A stretch of DNA of 64,000 nucleotides from Chitinophagales bacterium (GTDB lineage Bacteria > Bacteroidota > Bacteroidia > Chitinophagales > UBA8649), in NCBI GenBank assembly GCA_020635975.1, contig JACJYT010000008.1, positions 1 to 64,000 on the forward strand, written 5' to 3'. The notes beneath the pieces are model-generated. The model made no database searches. It was not told the DNA's origin and was given only the letters and a program-made list of their open reading frames with translations. Every line of letters starts with the position of its first letter. Within the stretch, counting starts at the first letter, position 1. The position numbers and the translations under genes were made by a program. This document shows positions 51,686-60,774 of the stretch, in pieces.

Positions 51686-52351
51686 TTAGTTTTTAATACA
51701 CCTAATGGCAAAGCCATAGCCCTGTGGATACAATGGTCTTCTTGATGTTTTAGAATGTCTCCATAGTCCTAAACCATAAGCATTGTTTGATGGACCTGGA
51801 GTAGTACTCCAATAATAGGCCATTTGGTTTTCTGCGTAGAACCATCCTATCTCTGATATTTCTCCAGTAGCGCTTCCATTAAATTTAGAACTATTGGATC
51901 CATTTATGCCGCTAGAGTTGTAATACCAACCTTTTTTTGATTTTAGCTTGTGCCCAGCTTTTGATGGGCCACCAAGGTAGGTGGTTAATTTAGTGAAATC
52001 TTGGTCTGAAGGTACTCGCCAACCCTCTGGAGCTAATCCACGAGAATCTACTGCAGCGTACCAGTTATATAACATGCCATATTTCTGGCAATTAGCATCT
52101 ATAAATTTAAAGCAACAACAAGCCGGAGTTCTCGATTGATTTGCATTTACCCATTCCGCTTTTGTCTTTGCCTTAAGTATAGCATCTCCATTTTTAAACT
52201 TGCTAACAAGCAAGTTTTGAGTTGTCCAAGTTTGATTTCCAATTCGTCTTGTAGTATATTCATTGCCCTGAATATCGCGAATGTTTTGAGCAAAGGAAAA
52301 ACTGCTAAGCAGAGCTAAAACGAATAAGAACTTCAACAATAAAACTTTCAT
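51686..52351 (-). CDS. FISUMP-domain secreted protein (Fib_succ_major family)
   Basis: 221 residues with a signal peptide (ending FSFAQ). It carries the Fibrobacter-succinogenes major paralogous domain (TIGR02145): IRDIQGNEYTTRRIGNQTWTTQNL, then YGMLYNWYAAVD, LAPEGWRVPSDQDFTKL and the end GYGFAIRCIKN. A CCC triplet in TPACCCFKF is unusual. Such domains occur in many Bacteroidota surface proteins, but their function is unknown. No sorting domain is visible. It is convergent with the dienoyl-CoA reductase gene (18 bases). Confidence 0.88.
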   Translation of the reverse strand: MKVLLLKFLFVLALLSSFSFAQNIRDIQGNEYTTRRIGNQTWTTQNLLVSKFKNGDAILKAKTKAEWVNANQSRTPACCCFKFIDANCQKYGMLYNWYAAVDSRGLAPEGWRVPSDQDFTKLTTYLGGPSKAGHKLKSKKGWYYNSSGINGSNSSKFNGSATGEISEIGWFYAENQMAYYWSTTPGPSNNAYGLGLWRHSKTSRRPLYPQGYGFAIRCIKN

Positions 52352-52434
52352 AAATGTATTTTAGAACGAATATATAAATATATCTTAATATACTACTAAA
52401 TCGCAGAGATAAATTTATACCGCGTATTATTCTA

Positions 52435-52461
52435 TTGTAAATTCTAATATTTTTATTTTTG
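52435..52461 (+). promoter_or_regulatory. Promoter of beta-galactosidase gene (TTG, TATTTTTG)
   Basis: TATTTTTG at 52454-52461 matches the -7 consensus and ends 5 bases before the ATG. TTG at 52435-52437 lies 16 bases further upstream. Confidence 0.55.
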
Positions 52462-52466
52462 AAAGA

Positions 52467-55400
52467 ATGAAAAAATTTCTAATCCTTCCTTTACTCTTCA
52501 GTGCATTTTTTTCAAAAGCACAATATTCTTATATAGAGAATCCCGTTTTGTTTCAAGAAAATAAGTGCGATGCCCATGCTTTTTTCCTCTTTGATACCCA
52601 AAGTGAGCTAAGAGAGTTTACCAAAAATCCAAACTATCTTTTATTAAATGGGGTATGGAAATTTCATCATGCGAATACACCAGAGGAACGCCCACGAGAC
52701 TTTTATTTGCCAGCTTATGACGTAAGTGCCTGGGAAGACCTTCCTGTGCCGGGAAATTGGCAATTGTTTGGCTATGATTATCCCATTTACACGAATTGGA
52801 AATATCCATTTAAGCCAGATAAGCCTAAGGTGCCTCGCGATTTTAATCCTGTAGGTTCTTACAAGTATAGCTTCACCTTATACGACGATTTTAATCCACA
52901 AGAAAATAACTTACGCTTGCATTTAGGGGGAGTAAATTCTTGTTTTTTTCTTTGGTTGAATGGCTCTTATGTTGGCTATAGCGAAGACAGTAAATTACCT
53001 TCTGAATTTGATGTTGCACAGTACCTGCAAATGGGGAAGAATGACCTTGCCATAGAGGTATACCGCTATTGCGATGGCAGCTATTTAGAAGATCAAGACA
53101 TGTGGCGCTTAAGCGGCATTGAACGAGATGTTTTTTTGTATAAAGTACCGCAAGTAGAAATCTATGATTATACACTTAGTGCAAGTCTAGACAGTAGTTA
53201 TAGAAATGGAATTTTGAACCTAGAAGTAGAATTGCATTCTGAATCTAGTCGCAAGTCTAAAGTAAATGTAAGGCTTCGTATTTTAGACGAAGATAGCTTG
53301 TTATTAACTCGCTTTGCCACCTGTGTTTTAGATGAAGGACTAGGTGCCATAACAGATGAGTTTCGAACCTTGAAAGAGAAGCTAAACTTTGAAGCGGTAC
53401 TAGAGAATATTAGCCCTTGGTCGGCCGAAAATCCGAGTTTGTACACCCTTAAAATTGACTTGTTGAATGAAGAGAATGAGCTGATACAAACCATAGATCA
53501 AAAGTTTGGATTTAAGAAATTGGAAATAAAGAACGGTATCTTCCTTATCAACGGAGATACAGCCCTAATTAAGGGCTTAAATCGGCATGAACATGATGCG
53601 AAATGGGGACATGCCACAGGCTATGCTCCCTATGCTTTTAATCTAGAAGATATGCGTCAAGATTTAGAGTTAATTAAATCTTTAAATTTCAATGCTATTC
53701 GCACTTCGCATTATCCAAATCACCCTGCCTTTTACGACTTGTGTGATGAGCTTGGAATCTATGTTTGCGATGAAGCGAATGTGGAAGGCCATTACTATAT
53801 GATGTTTAAGCCTTTTAACAATTTGGCAAAGGATGCAGATTTTAAAGAAGCTATCTTAAGTCGCATAAAGAACATGTATGAAAGAGATAAAAATCATACC
53901 AGTATTATTATGTGGAGTGTTGGTAATGAAACAGGAACTGGACCTACTATGGTAGAGGCTTATGCTATGCTGAAGAGTTTAGATCCAGAGCGACCTGTAT
54001 TTAATGAGCGTCATTTTTTCTTGAATTGGATAAAGACTAAGCACTCCGATTTTAACGGAAATATGTATGCTCCAATCAAAAAAGTAAAGAAGATTATTGC
54101 CAAAGATAAGGAGCGACCTTTTATATGGATTGAATATGCCCATGCTATGGGGAATAGTTCTGGTAACCTAAAAGAACTTTGGGATTTTATTCGAGAAGAA
54201 AAACAAGTTCAAGGAGGATTTGTATGGGATTGGCGAGATCAGGGCTTGTGGAAGAAGGATGAAAATGGACGAGCCTTTTTAGCTTATGGCGGTCATTTTG
54301 AAGCAAAAGGGGTAGCAAATGATCAAAATTTTTGTGCTAATGGACTCTTAAGTTCAGATGGAAAATTACACCCTGGAGCAAGTGCTTTTAAAAACATTCA
54401 AAGTGCTATTCAGTTAGAACAAATTAACGATACTACTTATCGTTTACTTAACGAGCATAGTAGTGAAGATTTGGAGAATATTGAGCTCTGGGCAAATTGG
54501 CGACAGCTTAATGGTTTCGGACATTTTGAAAGTATTAAGGGCTTGCATTGCGCTGCATTAAGCGATACGGTATTTGTATTTAAGACACATGAAGAAGCGA
54601 GTTACATTAACTTTTTTGTGCACCACAAGGGCGAAGTATATTCCCAAACTTTTGAGCTTAATAAAATGCAAATTCCAGCATTGGAGAGGGATAGTCTTGA
54701 AGCAAATTTTGCAGTGGAACATTGCAATAAAAGACTCTGCATCTCGAACGAAAAGTTGCGTTTAGAATTAGATAGTCAGGGTTATTTGCACAATTTTAGT
54801 TTTGAAGATAAAGTGGTATTTATAGAGGGACCTAGAGCAAGTTTTTGGAGAGCTTCTACAGATAATGATTATGGTAATGGTGCTCCAAAACGCCTTGCTT
54901 ATTGGCGAGATGCCGCCGATAAAAGCAACTTGAGTAGATTGCGTTTAGGCGAAAGTAAAACGCATTATTTTATTGTGGCTACTTATAAACTTCCAAAAGG
55001 AAAGGGCAAAATAATCTATAACTATAAGATTTACCCCGACGGAGAATTAGAAGTACAAATAGATTTTGAGCTAAAGAAAGGCAAGGAAATTCCTAAGATA
55101 GGAAGTTACTTAAAGTTGCCCAAAGACTATGATTTTGTGGAATATTTGGGTTATGGTCCGGATGAAAATTATTCAGATCGAAAACTCGGACAATGGTTTG
55201 GTGAACATTATATCAACATGAGGTCTAAACCACAATATAATATAGCTCCACAAGAGTTTCCTTATATTCGTCCGCAAGAATATGGTAACAGAACCGAGGT
55301 TTACTATATGAATTTATTAGCGCCTAAGGATACTATTGCTTTGCTCGGACAAAGCTTCAATTTCAGTACTTGGAACCATAGTTTAGAAGATTTGGATGAG

Positions 55401-55577
55401 GGCAAAGAAAAGCTAGGTAAAACGAGCATCGAAATTCCAGATAGAAACTATTTATGGCTGAATATCGACTATGCTCAAGCTGGTGTAGGGGGCGATAATT
55501 CTTGGGGTCGAAAAGCCTATCCCCAATACTTGCTCAAGGCTGGTAAATATTCTTTGAAATACTATATTCGGCCTTAG
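52467..55577 (+). CDS. Beta-galactosidase, glycoside hydrolase family 2 (secreted)
   Basis: 1036 residues with a signal peptide (ending FFSKAQ). GH2 domains in order are the sugar-binding jelly roll (LPVPGNWQLFGYD, GYSEDSKLPSEFDV), an Ig-like domain, the TIM barrel with GLNRHEHDAKWGHA, the acid/base Glu in WSVGNETG (E488) and the nucleophile in IEYAHAMGNS (E556), then the Bgal small-chain domain (GPDENYSDRKLG, NRTEVYYMNL). It hydrolyses terminal beta-galactosides in the periplasm or outside the cell. No regulator or SusCD pair is adjacent, so it is not in a typical polysaccharide locus. Its stop overlaps the convergent transferase gene by 4 bases. Confidence 0.95.
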   Translation: MKKFLILPLLFSAFFSKAQYSYIENPVLFQENKCDAHAFFLFDTQSELREFTKNPNYLLLNGVWKFHHANTPEERPRDFYLPAYDVSAWEDLPVPGNWQLFGYDYPIYTNWKYPFKPDKPKVPRDFNPVGSYKYSFTLYDDFNPQENNLRLHLGGVNSCFFLWLNGSYVGYSEDSKLPSEFDVAQYLQMGKNDLAIEVYRYCDGSYLEDQDMWRLSGIERDVFLYKVPQVEIYDYTLSASLDSSYRNGILNLEVELHSESSRKSKVNVRLRILDEDSLLLTRFATCVLDEGLGAITDEFRTLKEKLNFEAVLENISPWSAENPSLYTLKIDLLNEENELIQTIDQKFGFKKLEIKNGIFLINGDTALIKGLNRHEHDAKWGHATGYAPYAFNLEDMRQDLELIKSLNFNAIRTSHYPNHPAFYDLCDELGIYVCDEANVEGHYYMMFKPFNNLAKDADFKEAILSRIKNMYERDKNHTSIIMWSVGNETGTGPTMVEAYAMLKSLDPERPVFNERHFFLNWIKTKHSDFNGNMYAPIKKVKKIIAKDKERPFIWIEYAHAMGNSSGNLKELWDFIREEKQVQGGFVWDWRDQGLWKKDENGRAFLAYGGHFEAKGVANDQNFCANGLLSSDGKLHPGASAFKNIQSAIQLEQINDTTYRLLNEHSSEDLENIELWANWRQLNGFGHFESIKGLHCAALSDTVFVFKTHEEASYINFFVHHKGEVYSQTFELNKMQIPALERDSLEANFAVEHCNKRLCISNEKLRLELDSQGYLHNFSFEDKVVFIEGPRASFWRASTDNDYGNGAPKRLAYWRDAADKSNLSRLRLGESKTHYFIVATYKLPKGKGKIIYNYKIYPDGELEVQIDFELKKGKEIPKIGSYLKLPKDYDFVEYLGYGPDENYSDRKLGQWFGEHYINMRSKPQYNIAPQEFPYIRPQEYGNRTEVYYMNLLAPKDTIALLGQSFNFSTWNHSLEDLDEGKEKLGKTSIEIPDRNYLWLNIDYAQAGVGGDNSWGRKAYPQYLLKAGKYSLKYYIRP

Positions 55578-57223
55578 TATTCGGCATCATAATCATAGCC
55601 ATCTTCCAATATCCTCGGCTTGGCTTGGTAAAGACTATCAAAAAGACTTCTCTCCGCTTCATAGAGTTCACTCTTAATGCCGCTTAGGCTTTGGATGGAA
55701 TGAAATAAATCGTCGCTCACATAGGCTACATTAGTGCGAGTTTCGAGCCAAGAGTGGAGCGCCTCATTTTTGCTCTTAAAGCTAGGGGAGAACCAAAGTA
55801 TAAATGGAATTTCTACATTGGCTTTAGGTAGCTTGCCACTATAATCATGACCCATATTTTTGCCTTCATCGTATACGTTCTCGCCATGATCGCCAAGGTA
55901 TAAGGCAAAACTAGGATTTTGCTCATTCTTTTCTAGAGAGCGAAGCAAGCTGTCTAACACAAAATCGTTGTACAAAATCGAGTTGTCGTAATGTGCTATA
56001 ATCTCCTCTTTTTCTGTTGCAGCATTAAACAAATTAAAAGTAGAGGGATATCTCTTTTTATAACTTACATGGTTGCCCATTAAATGAAGGATAATTAATT
56101 TCTTATCGTAGTCTGCCTTCAAAGCTTCTTGAAAAGGAAGAAAAAGACGTTCATCGTAAGAGGCGTTATTGTTGGCATCGAGAGAATTATTCGTGGTGTT
56201 ATTTACAAAAATCTTATGGTCGGATTTATTAGCAAACTTAGTTATTATATTGTCCCAAACTCCAATAGGACTTTGGTTCGAAATCCAATAAGTTTCATAG
56301 CCAGCAGAATGGAAAATATCGATCAAATCAACACTTTCATTTACTGGTATTGGATTTTCGACATTCGAATTACTGAGCATTGCGAGAACAGAACTTATGG
56401 TATTAGAATAGCCAGATACTACATTGCTAAAACATAGTAAATCCTGTCTTTGCGTAAGCAAGGGGTTAGTATTTCTATGATAAGCATACAAACTCATGTG
56501 GTTTCTATTGCAGGATTCTCCAATAATTAAGACCACAGTTTGCTGGTTTAGGCTAAGATCAAAACTGATATTCACCTTTCTCGCTGCAGTACTTTGCATT
56601 GCTTCCTCATAAGTTTTCATTTCCGTAAGAAAAGATGCTAGTGTACTAACTACGGGTGGAATACCTTTTCTTATCAATCGATTTTTGTACCAATTCTCCC
56701 CAATAAAGGCCAAAGAAATTAGGGCTACCATAAGAAGGGCGAGCTTAGAAATATTCTCTTTCTTGGGCGTTTGAATCTTCCATAAATTATAAACAAAAAG
56801 GGCAATAAAGGGGAGGAGTGCTAGCAGTCCATAGGGCTCCTTTACTAAGAGTATTTCTAAACTTTCTGAACTTTCTGAAGGATTGGTATTTACCAGAGCT
56901 ATTAGGCTTAAAACACTTATCGGACCCTTTAACAAACTCCAATGAATAATTTCTAAACTTCCAGTGATAAAGTAGAAGCATGCGGCTAGCCGATAGATCC
57001 ATTTTTTTTGAAAAAGTAAATAGGATAAGGTGAAAAATGGTAGCCATACTAATTGGATAAGAATATTTCTAGAATCTGCTAAATCTGCATTGATTAAATA
57101 GCTTAGTAATATGGGAAAGAGCACTAAGCTTACTAGCAAAGGAGGATAAACTTGCTGAAGAAAAATTAATATTGCTCTGAATACTCTCAACACTGCCACT
57201 AGATTTAAAGTAAAATTAAACAA
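55574..57223 (-). CDS. Phosphoethanolamine transferase-like sulfatase-fold membrane protein (CptA/EptA type)
   Basis: About 549 residues: five hydrophobic N-terminal helices, then a periplasmic alkaline-phosphatase-fold domain. The nucleophile region is IIGESCNRNHMSLYAYHRNTNP (S237 at the usual Thr/Ser position), followed by SGYSNTISSVLAML and LHLMGNHVSYKKRYP, and the metal-binding LGDHGENVYDEG. It is expected to transfer phosphoethanolamine from phosphatidylethanolamine to lipid A or core sugars. There is no ATG in front of the first helix; TTG at 57223, or GTG codons at 57199 or 57193, are the possible starts, so the N-terminus is uncertain. Confidence 0.82.
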   Translation of the reverse strand: MFNFTLNLVAVLRVFRAILIFLQQVYPPLLVSLVLFPILLSYLINADLADSRNILIQLVWLPFFTLSYLLFQKKWIYRLAACFYFITGSLEIIHWSLLKGPISVLSLIALVNTNPSESSESLEILLVKEPYGLLALLPFIALFVYNLWKIQTPKKENISKLALLMVALISLAFIGENWYKNRLIRKGIPPVVSTLASFLTEMKTYEEAMQSTAARKVNISFDLSLNQQTVVLIIGESCNRNHMSLYAYHRNTNPLLTQRQDLLCFSNVVSGYSNTISSVLAMLSNSNVENPIPVNESVDLIDIFHSAGYETYWISNQSPIGVWDNIITKFANKSDHKIFVNNTTNNSLDANNNASYDERLFLPFQEALKADYDKKLIILHLMGNHVSYKKRYPSTFNLFNAATEKEEIIAHYDNSILYNDFVLDSLLRSLEKNEQNPSFALYLGDHGENVYDEGKNMGHDYSGKLPKANVEIPFILWFSPSFKSKNEALHSWLETRTNVAYVSDDLFHSIQSLSGIKSELYEAERSLFDSLYQAKPRILEDGYDYDAEY

Positions 57224-57334
57224 TTTTTATTGTCTCTATTCTAAACTTATTTCAGACTTGAAAGACCATTAGATTAGGCCTATTTCAACTAGCTTAAAGT
57301 CCTTATTAAAGACAGTATATTCAGAATTAATCCC

Positions 57335-57342
57335 TATCTTTG
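57335..57342 (+). promoter_or_regulatory. TAnnTTTG promoter -7 box before ABC-F gene
   Basis: TATCTTTG exactly matches the consensus and lies 38 bases before the ATG at 57381. Confidence 0.6.
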
Positions 57343-57380
57343 CCGCTCGAAATTTAAAATCACCTAAATCATAATTCATC

Positions 57381-59012
57381 ATGCTTACAGCAAATAATAT
57401 TTCTTTACAATTTGGAAAACGAGTACTATTCGACGAAGTGAATGTTCAATTCACCAAAGGTAATTGCTACGGCATTATAGGGGCGAATGGTGCGGGAAAA
57501 TCGACTTTCCTAAAAATATTAACTGGTGAGCAAGACCCCACAAGCGGTTCGGTAGAATTGGAAGCTGGAGCTCGTTTATCGGTACTAAAACAAAATCATT
57601 TCGCCTACGACAATTATAGTGCTCTTGAAACAGTGATCATGGGGCACACGGTACTTTATGCCATCATGAAAGAAAAGGATGCTCTTTATGCTAAGGAGGA
57701 TTTTACGGAAGAAGATGGTATCAAGGCTGGCGATTTGGAAGCAGAGTTTGCCGATTTAAATGGTTGGAATGCAGAAAGTGATGCTTCGGAATTGTTAAGC
57801 AATCTTGGAATTTCGAAAGAAAAACAAGAAAAATTAATGTCTGATCTTACTGCTAATGAAAAAATTCGTGTTCTATTAGCTCAAGCTATTTTTGGTGATC
57901 CAGATGTGTTAGTACTAGATGAGCCTACCAATGATTTGGATGTAGAAACTATTTCGTGGTTAGAGAATTTTTTAGCAGATTATCAAAATACAGTGATTGT
58001 AGTTTCGCACGACAGACACTTTTTAGATGCGGTTTGTACGCATGTTGCAGATATTGATTTTGGAAAAATCCAGCTATTCACAGGTAATTATAGTTTTTGG
58101 TATGAGAGTTCTCAATTGATTCTTTCTCAAAGAGCATCTAAAAACAAGAAGGCTGAAGAAAAAATTAAAGAGTTAAAAGACTTTATTGCTCGTTTCAGCG
58201 CGAATGCTGCAAAGAGTAAGCAAGCGACAAGTAGAAAGAAGGCCTTAGATAAGATTAATGTAGATGAAATGAAGGCCTCTAGCAGAAAGTATCCAGCTAT
58301 TATTTTCATGCAAGAAAGAGAATTGGGAAATCAAATTTTGCAATTATTTGATTTGGGCTATGAGAAGGATGGCGAGGTATTATTTTCTGGACTTAACTTA
58401 AATTTGACGAAAGGAGACAAAGTGGGTGTTATATCTAGAGATAGTCGCGCTGTAGATGCTTTTTATAAAATTTTAAGCGGAGAATTAAAGCCTACATCGG
58501 GAAGATTTGAGTGGGGAGTTACTGTTAAACACGCCTACCTGCCAAACGAAAATTCCGAATTTTTTGAAGGCAATGATGCCAACCTTATTGATTGGTTGCG
58601 TCAATATAGTACAAACAAAGAAGAAGCTTTTGTAAGAGGCTTCTTAGGTAAGATGTTGTTTACGGGTGAAGAAAGTTTCAAAAGCGTTAAGGTACTTTCG
58701 GGAGGGGAGAAAGTTCGTTGTATGGTTTCTAGAATCATGTTGCAACAAGCTAATGTTATCCTTTTAAACGAGCCTACTTCGCATCTAGATTTAGAGTCTA
58801 TTACGGCCTTCAATAATGGTGTGAAAGATTTTCAAGGAGTAGCCTTACTTACCACCCAAGATCACCATTTTATGCAAACCTCTACCAATAGAATATTTGA
58901 ATTTGGTCCGAATGGCTGCATCGATAAACAGTTTACCACTTTCGACGATTATATAAGTGATGATGCCAATAAAGCAAGAAGAGAAGCCTTATACCAAGGC
59001 GTAAAAATATAG
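57381..59012 (+). CDS. ABC-F family protein (YbiT-like) with one degenerate ATP site
   Basis: 543 residues: two ABC domains joined by a charged linker (residues about 245-310), no membrane helices. NBD1 has a full Walker A (GANGAGKST at 34-42) and Walker B (VLVLDEPTNDLD), but its signature is SDLTANEKIR instead of LSGG. NBD2 has an intact LSGGEKVR signature, but its Walker A is replaced by ISRDSRAVDAF (about 350-360), the Walker B Asp is Asn (ILLNEPTSHLD) and the H-loop reads TTQDHHF. Only one composite ATP site should therefore be active. ABC-F proteins act at the ribosomal E site. The next gene starts 2 bases after the stop. Confidence 0.92.
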   Translation: MLTANNISLQFGKRVLFDEVNVQFTKGNCYGIIGANGAGKSTFLKILTGEQDPTSGSVELEAGARLSVLKQNHFAYDNYSALETVIMGHTVLYAIMKEKDALYAKEDFTEEDGIKAGDLEAEFADLNGWNAESDASELLSNLGISKEKQEKLMSDLTANEKIRVLLAQAIFGDPDVLVLDEPTNDLDVETISWLENFLADYQNTVIVVSHDRHFLDAVCTHVADIDFGKIQLFTGNYSFWYESSQLILSQRASKNKKAEEKIKELKDFIARFSANAAKSKQATSRKKALDKINVDEMKASSRKYPAIIFMQERELGNQILQLFDLGYEKDGEVLFSGLNLNLTKGDKVGVISRDSRAVDAFYKILSGELKPTSGRFEWGVTVKHAYLPNENSEFFEGNDANLIDWLRQYSTNKEEAFVRGFLGKMLFTGEESFKSVKVLSGGEKVRCMVSRIMLQQANVILLNEPTSHLDLESITAFNNGVKDFQGVALLTTQDHHFMQTSTNRIFEFGPNGCIDKQFTTFDDYISDDANKARREALYQGVKI

Positions 59013-59014
59013 TT

Positions 59015-59641
59015 ATGAGCGAGTCTTTGCTAGTTACCGTTTTACCCTTTGTTTTGATGCCCTTGCTTACAGTAGTAATTGTTTATTTTGCTATTAAGAT
59101 GGAGCGTAAGCAAATGAATAAAGTGATCAACTTTTATAAGTTGTATGCAGATAAATTCGGCTTAGCTTATTTTCCCGAATCTAAAGGTATCTTGTGGAAT
59201 TACACCTATCCCTATGTTTATGGGAAATTAGATAATTTTGAAATCAAGCTATATTCCTACAAAACAGGAGGTAAAAACAAAACAACCTATACTGACCTGA
59301 GTATTTATTATCAAGGCAATTTAGAGGAATTTAAAATTGCTAGAAATAAACTATTTCAGAAGATAGGTAAGGCCTTTGGAGCACAAGATATTGTTATAGG
59401 AAATCCAGAGTTGGACGAGCTCTATGTATTTAAATCTAAGGATGAAGCTTTTTTACAGGGGCTAATCGATAGGGATGTTCAAGAGTTATTGATTCACCTT
59501 AAGTCCTTTATTGTTTTTCCTTTAGAAGCTAAGAAAGGTCGTTTTAATCATAGTCTTATAGGGCATATGGATACGGAACAAAAGCTAGAAAATTTTGAAA
59601 AATTGACTGTACTTATGTTGAAGATTTTGAAAAAAATCTAA
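59015..59641 (+). CDS. Uncharacterised single-pass membrane protein
   Basis: 208 residues. I do not recognise a family. One membrane helix is at about 7-27 (LPFVLMPLLTVVIVYFAI), followed by a positively charged MERKQ segment, so the remaining 180 residues probably lie in the cytoplasm. The soluble part is mixed alpha/beta with the conserved-looking stretches YGKLDNFEIKLYSYKTGGK and LSIYYQGNLEE. It starts 2 bases after the ABC-F gene and ends convergent with the FAD oxidoreductase, so it is very likely co-transcribed with ABC-F. Confidence 0.8.
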   Translation: MSESLLVTVLPFVLMPLLTVVIVYFAIKMERKQMNKVINFYKLYADKFGLAYFPESKGILWNYTYPYVYGKLDNFEIKLYSYKTGGKNKTTYTDLSIYYQGNLEEFKIARNKLFQKIGKAFGAQDIVIGNPELDELYVFKSKDEAFLQGLIDRDVQELLIHLKSFIVFPLEAKKGRFNHSLIGHMDTEQKLENFEKLTVLMLKILKKI

Positions 59642-59646
59642 GCAAG

Positions 59647-60774
59647 TCAATTACCTTCTTCCAAAAGCTTAGAACTTAATATTTCTCCGAGTTTACTACC
59701 TATGGCAACGCCCATGCCGCCTAAACGAACGCCTGCCCAAAGGCCTTGACTAAGACGTTCAACAAAGGGTAGTTTGTTTCTTCCAAAAGCCATAATGCCT
59801 GTCCAACGCATGGCAATTTTTACTTCATGCTTCGGACAAATAAGCGTCTTTAATTTTGTTTCTAAGTCCTGCTGGATTTTAGAATTCAGTGCAAAGTCAT
59901 TGGTTTTTTCGGCTTCAAAATCCATGTTCCTTCCACCACCAAATAACACCCTTCCTTCTATTTCCCTGAAATAATAATAACCGCTATCAAAATGAAAGAT
60001 ACCTTTTAGTTTTAAGTTTGGAATCTTCTCCGTTACGAGTACTTGTCCACGTCCAGGCTCCAAATCTAAGTCTGGCAAAAAAGTTTTTGTAAAAGCATTG
60101 GTGCAAAGCACCACATTGTCTGCTGTTAAACTAAACTCTTGCCCTTCAATAAAAACATGAACGCTAGAACTATCCTCTTCTATTCGATTTACCTTAGCTA
60201 GAGTTTTGTATTCAACTCCCAAACTTTGTGCTTTTAGAATTAAGTTCTTCATCATTTTTCCGGTATGTATGGAACCTTCTACTTGATTAAACACGAGGGC
60301 TTTTACATCGGAACTAAAACCAAAATTTGCTTCTTTTAGAGATTTTTCGCTAAAGGTATTCTCTCCAAAATTAGGTGCTAAAATTTGATTGAGTTTTGGG
60401 ATTTGATCTAGTAAAGGAAGCTCGTGCTCAAAAAGTAACTCGTGACTGCCACTAGCTTGATAATCCATGTTTTTATCGCCTAAGTTCTTTCTTAGCAAAT
60501 TTAGGCCTTCCCTTCGTAACTTACTCAAGGCGATAAGCTCTTCTTCACTATGATTTTCTAAATCTGCGAGCATCTCGCTTAAACTTCCCACACAAGCAAA
60601 ACCGGCATTTTTAGTGCTCGCTCCGGTAGGCAAAAGACCAGCCTCTACTACAAGTACACTTGCTTTAGGATTTTTTTTCTTTAATTCTATAGCGGTAGAA
60701 AAACCCACTATACCACCACCAACAATAAGGTAATTATAGTGAAGGAAGCTTGATTTTTCCCAAAAAGAAAGCAT
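59647..60774 (-). CDS. FAD-dependent oxidoreductase, DAO family
   Basis: 375 residues. The FAD-binding GGGIVGFSTAIELKK begins near residue 18, and the second glycine-rich part (GASTKNAGFACVGS) matches the D-amino-acid oxidase/glycine oxidase superfamily. The late segment RWTGIMAFGRNKLPFVERL and the closing GVRLGGMGVAIGSKLGE resemble the oxidase C-terminus. The substrate, probably an amino acid or amine, is not clear. It starts in a TAATG overlap with the papain-like protease gene, so the two are coupled. Confidence 0.85.
   Translation of the reverse strand: MLSFWEKSSFLHYNYLIVGGGIVGFSTAIELKKKNPKASVLVVEAGLLPTGASTKNAGFACVGSLSEMLADLENHSEEELIALSKLRREGLNLLRKNLGDKNMDYQASGSHELLFEHELPLLDQIPKLNQILAPNFGENTFSEKSLKEANFGFSSDVKALVFNQVEGSIHTGKMMKNLILKAQSLGVEYKTLAKVNRIEEDSSSVHVFIEGQEFSLTADNVVLCTNAFTKTFLPDLDLEPGRGQVLVTEKIPNLKLKGIFHFDSGYYYFREIEGRVLFGGGRNMDFEAEKTNDFALNSKIQQDLETKLKTLICPKHEVKIAMRWTGIMAFGRNKLPFVERLSQGLWAGVRLGGMGVAIGSKLGEILSSKLLEEGN

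Noticed and set aside
52467..57223. Polysaccharide utilisation locus around the beta-galactosidase
   Set aside because: No SusC/SusD pair, regulator or further glycoside hydrolase nearby; the neighbour is a lipid-modifying transferase.
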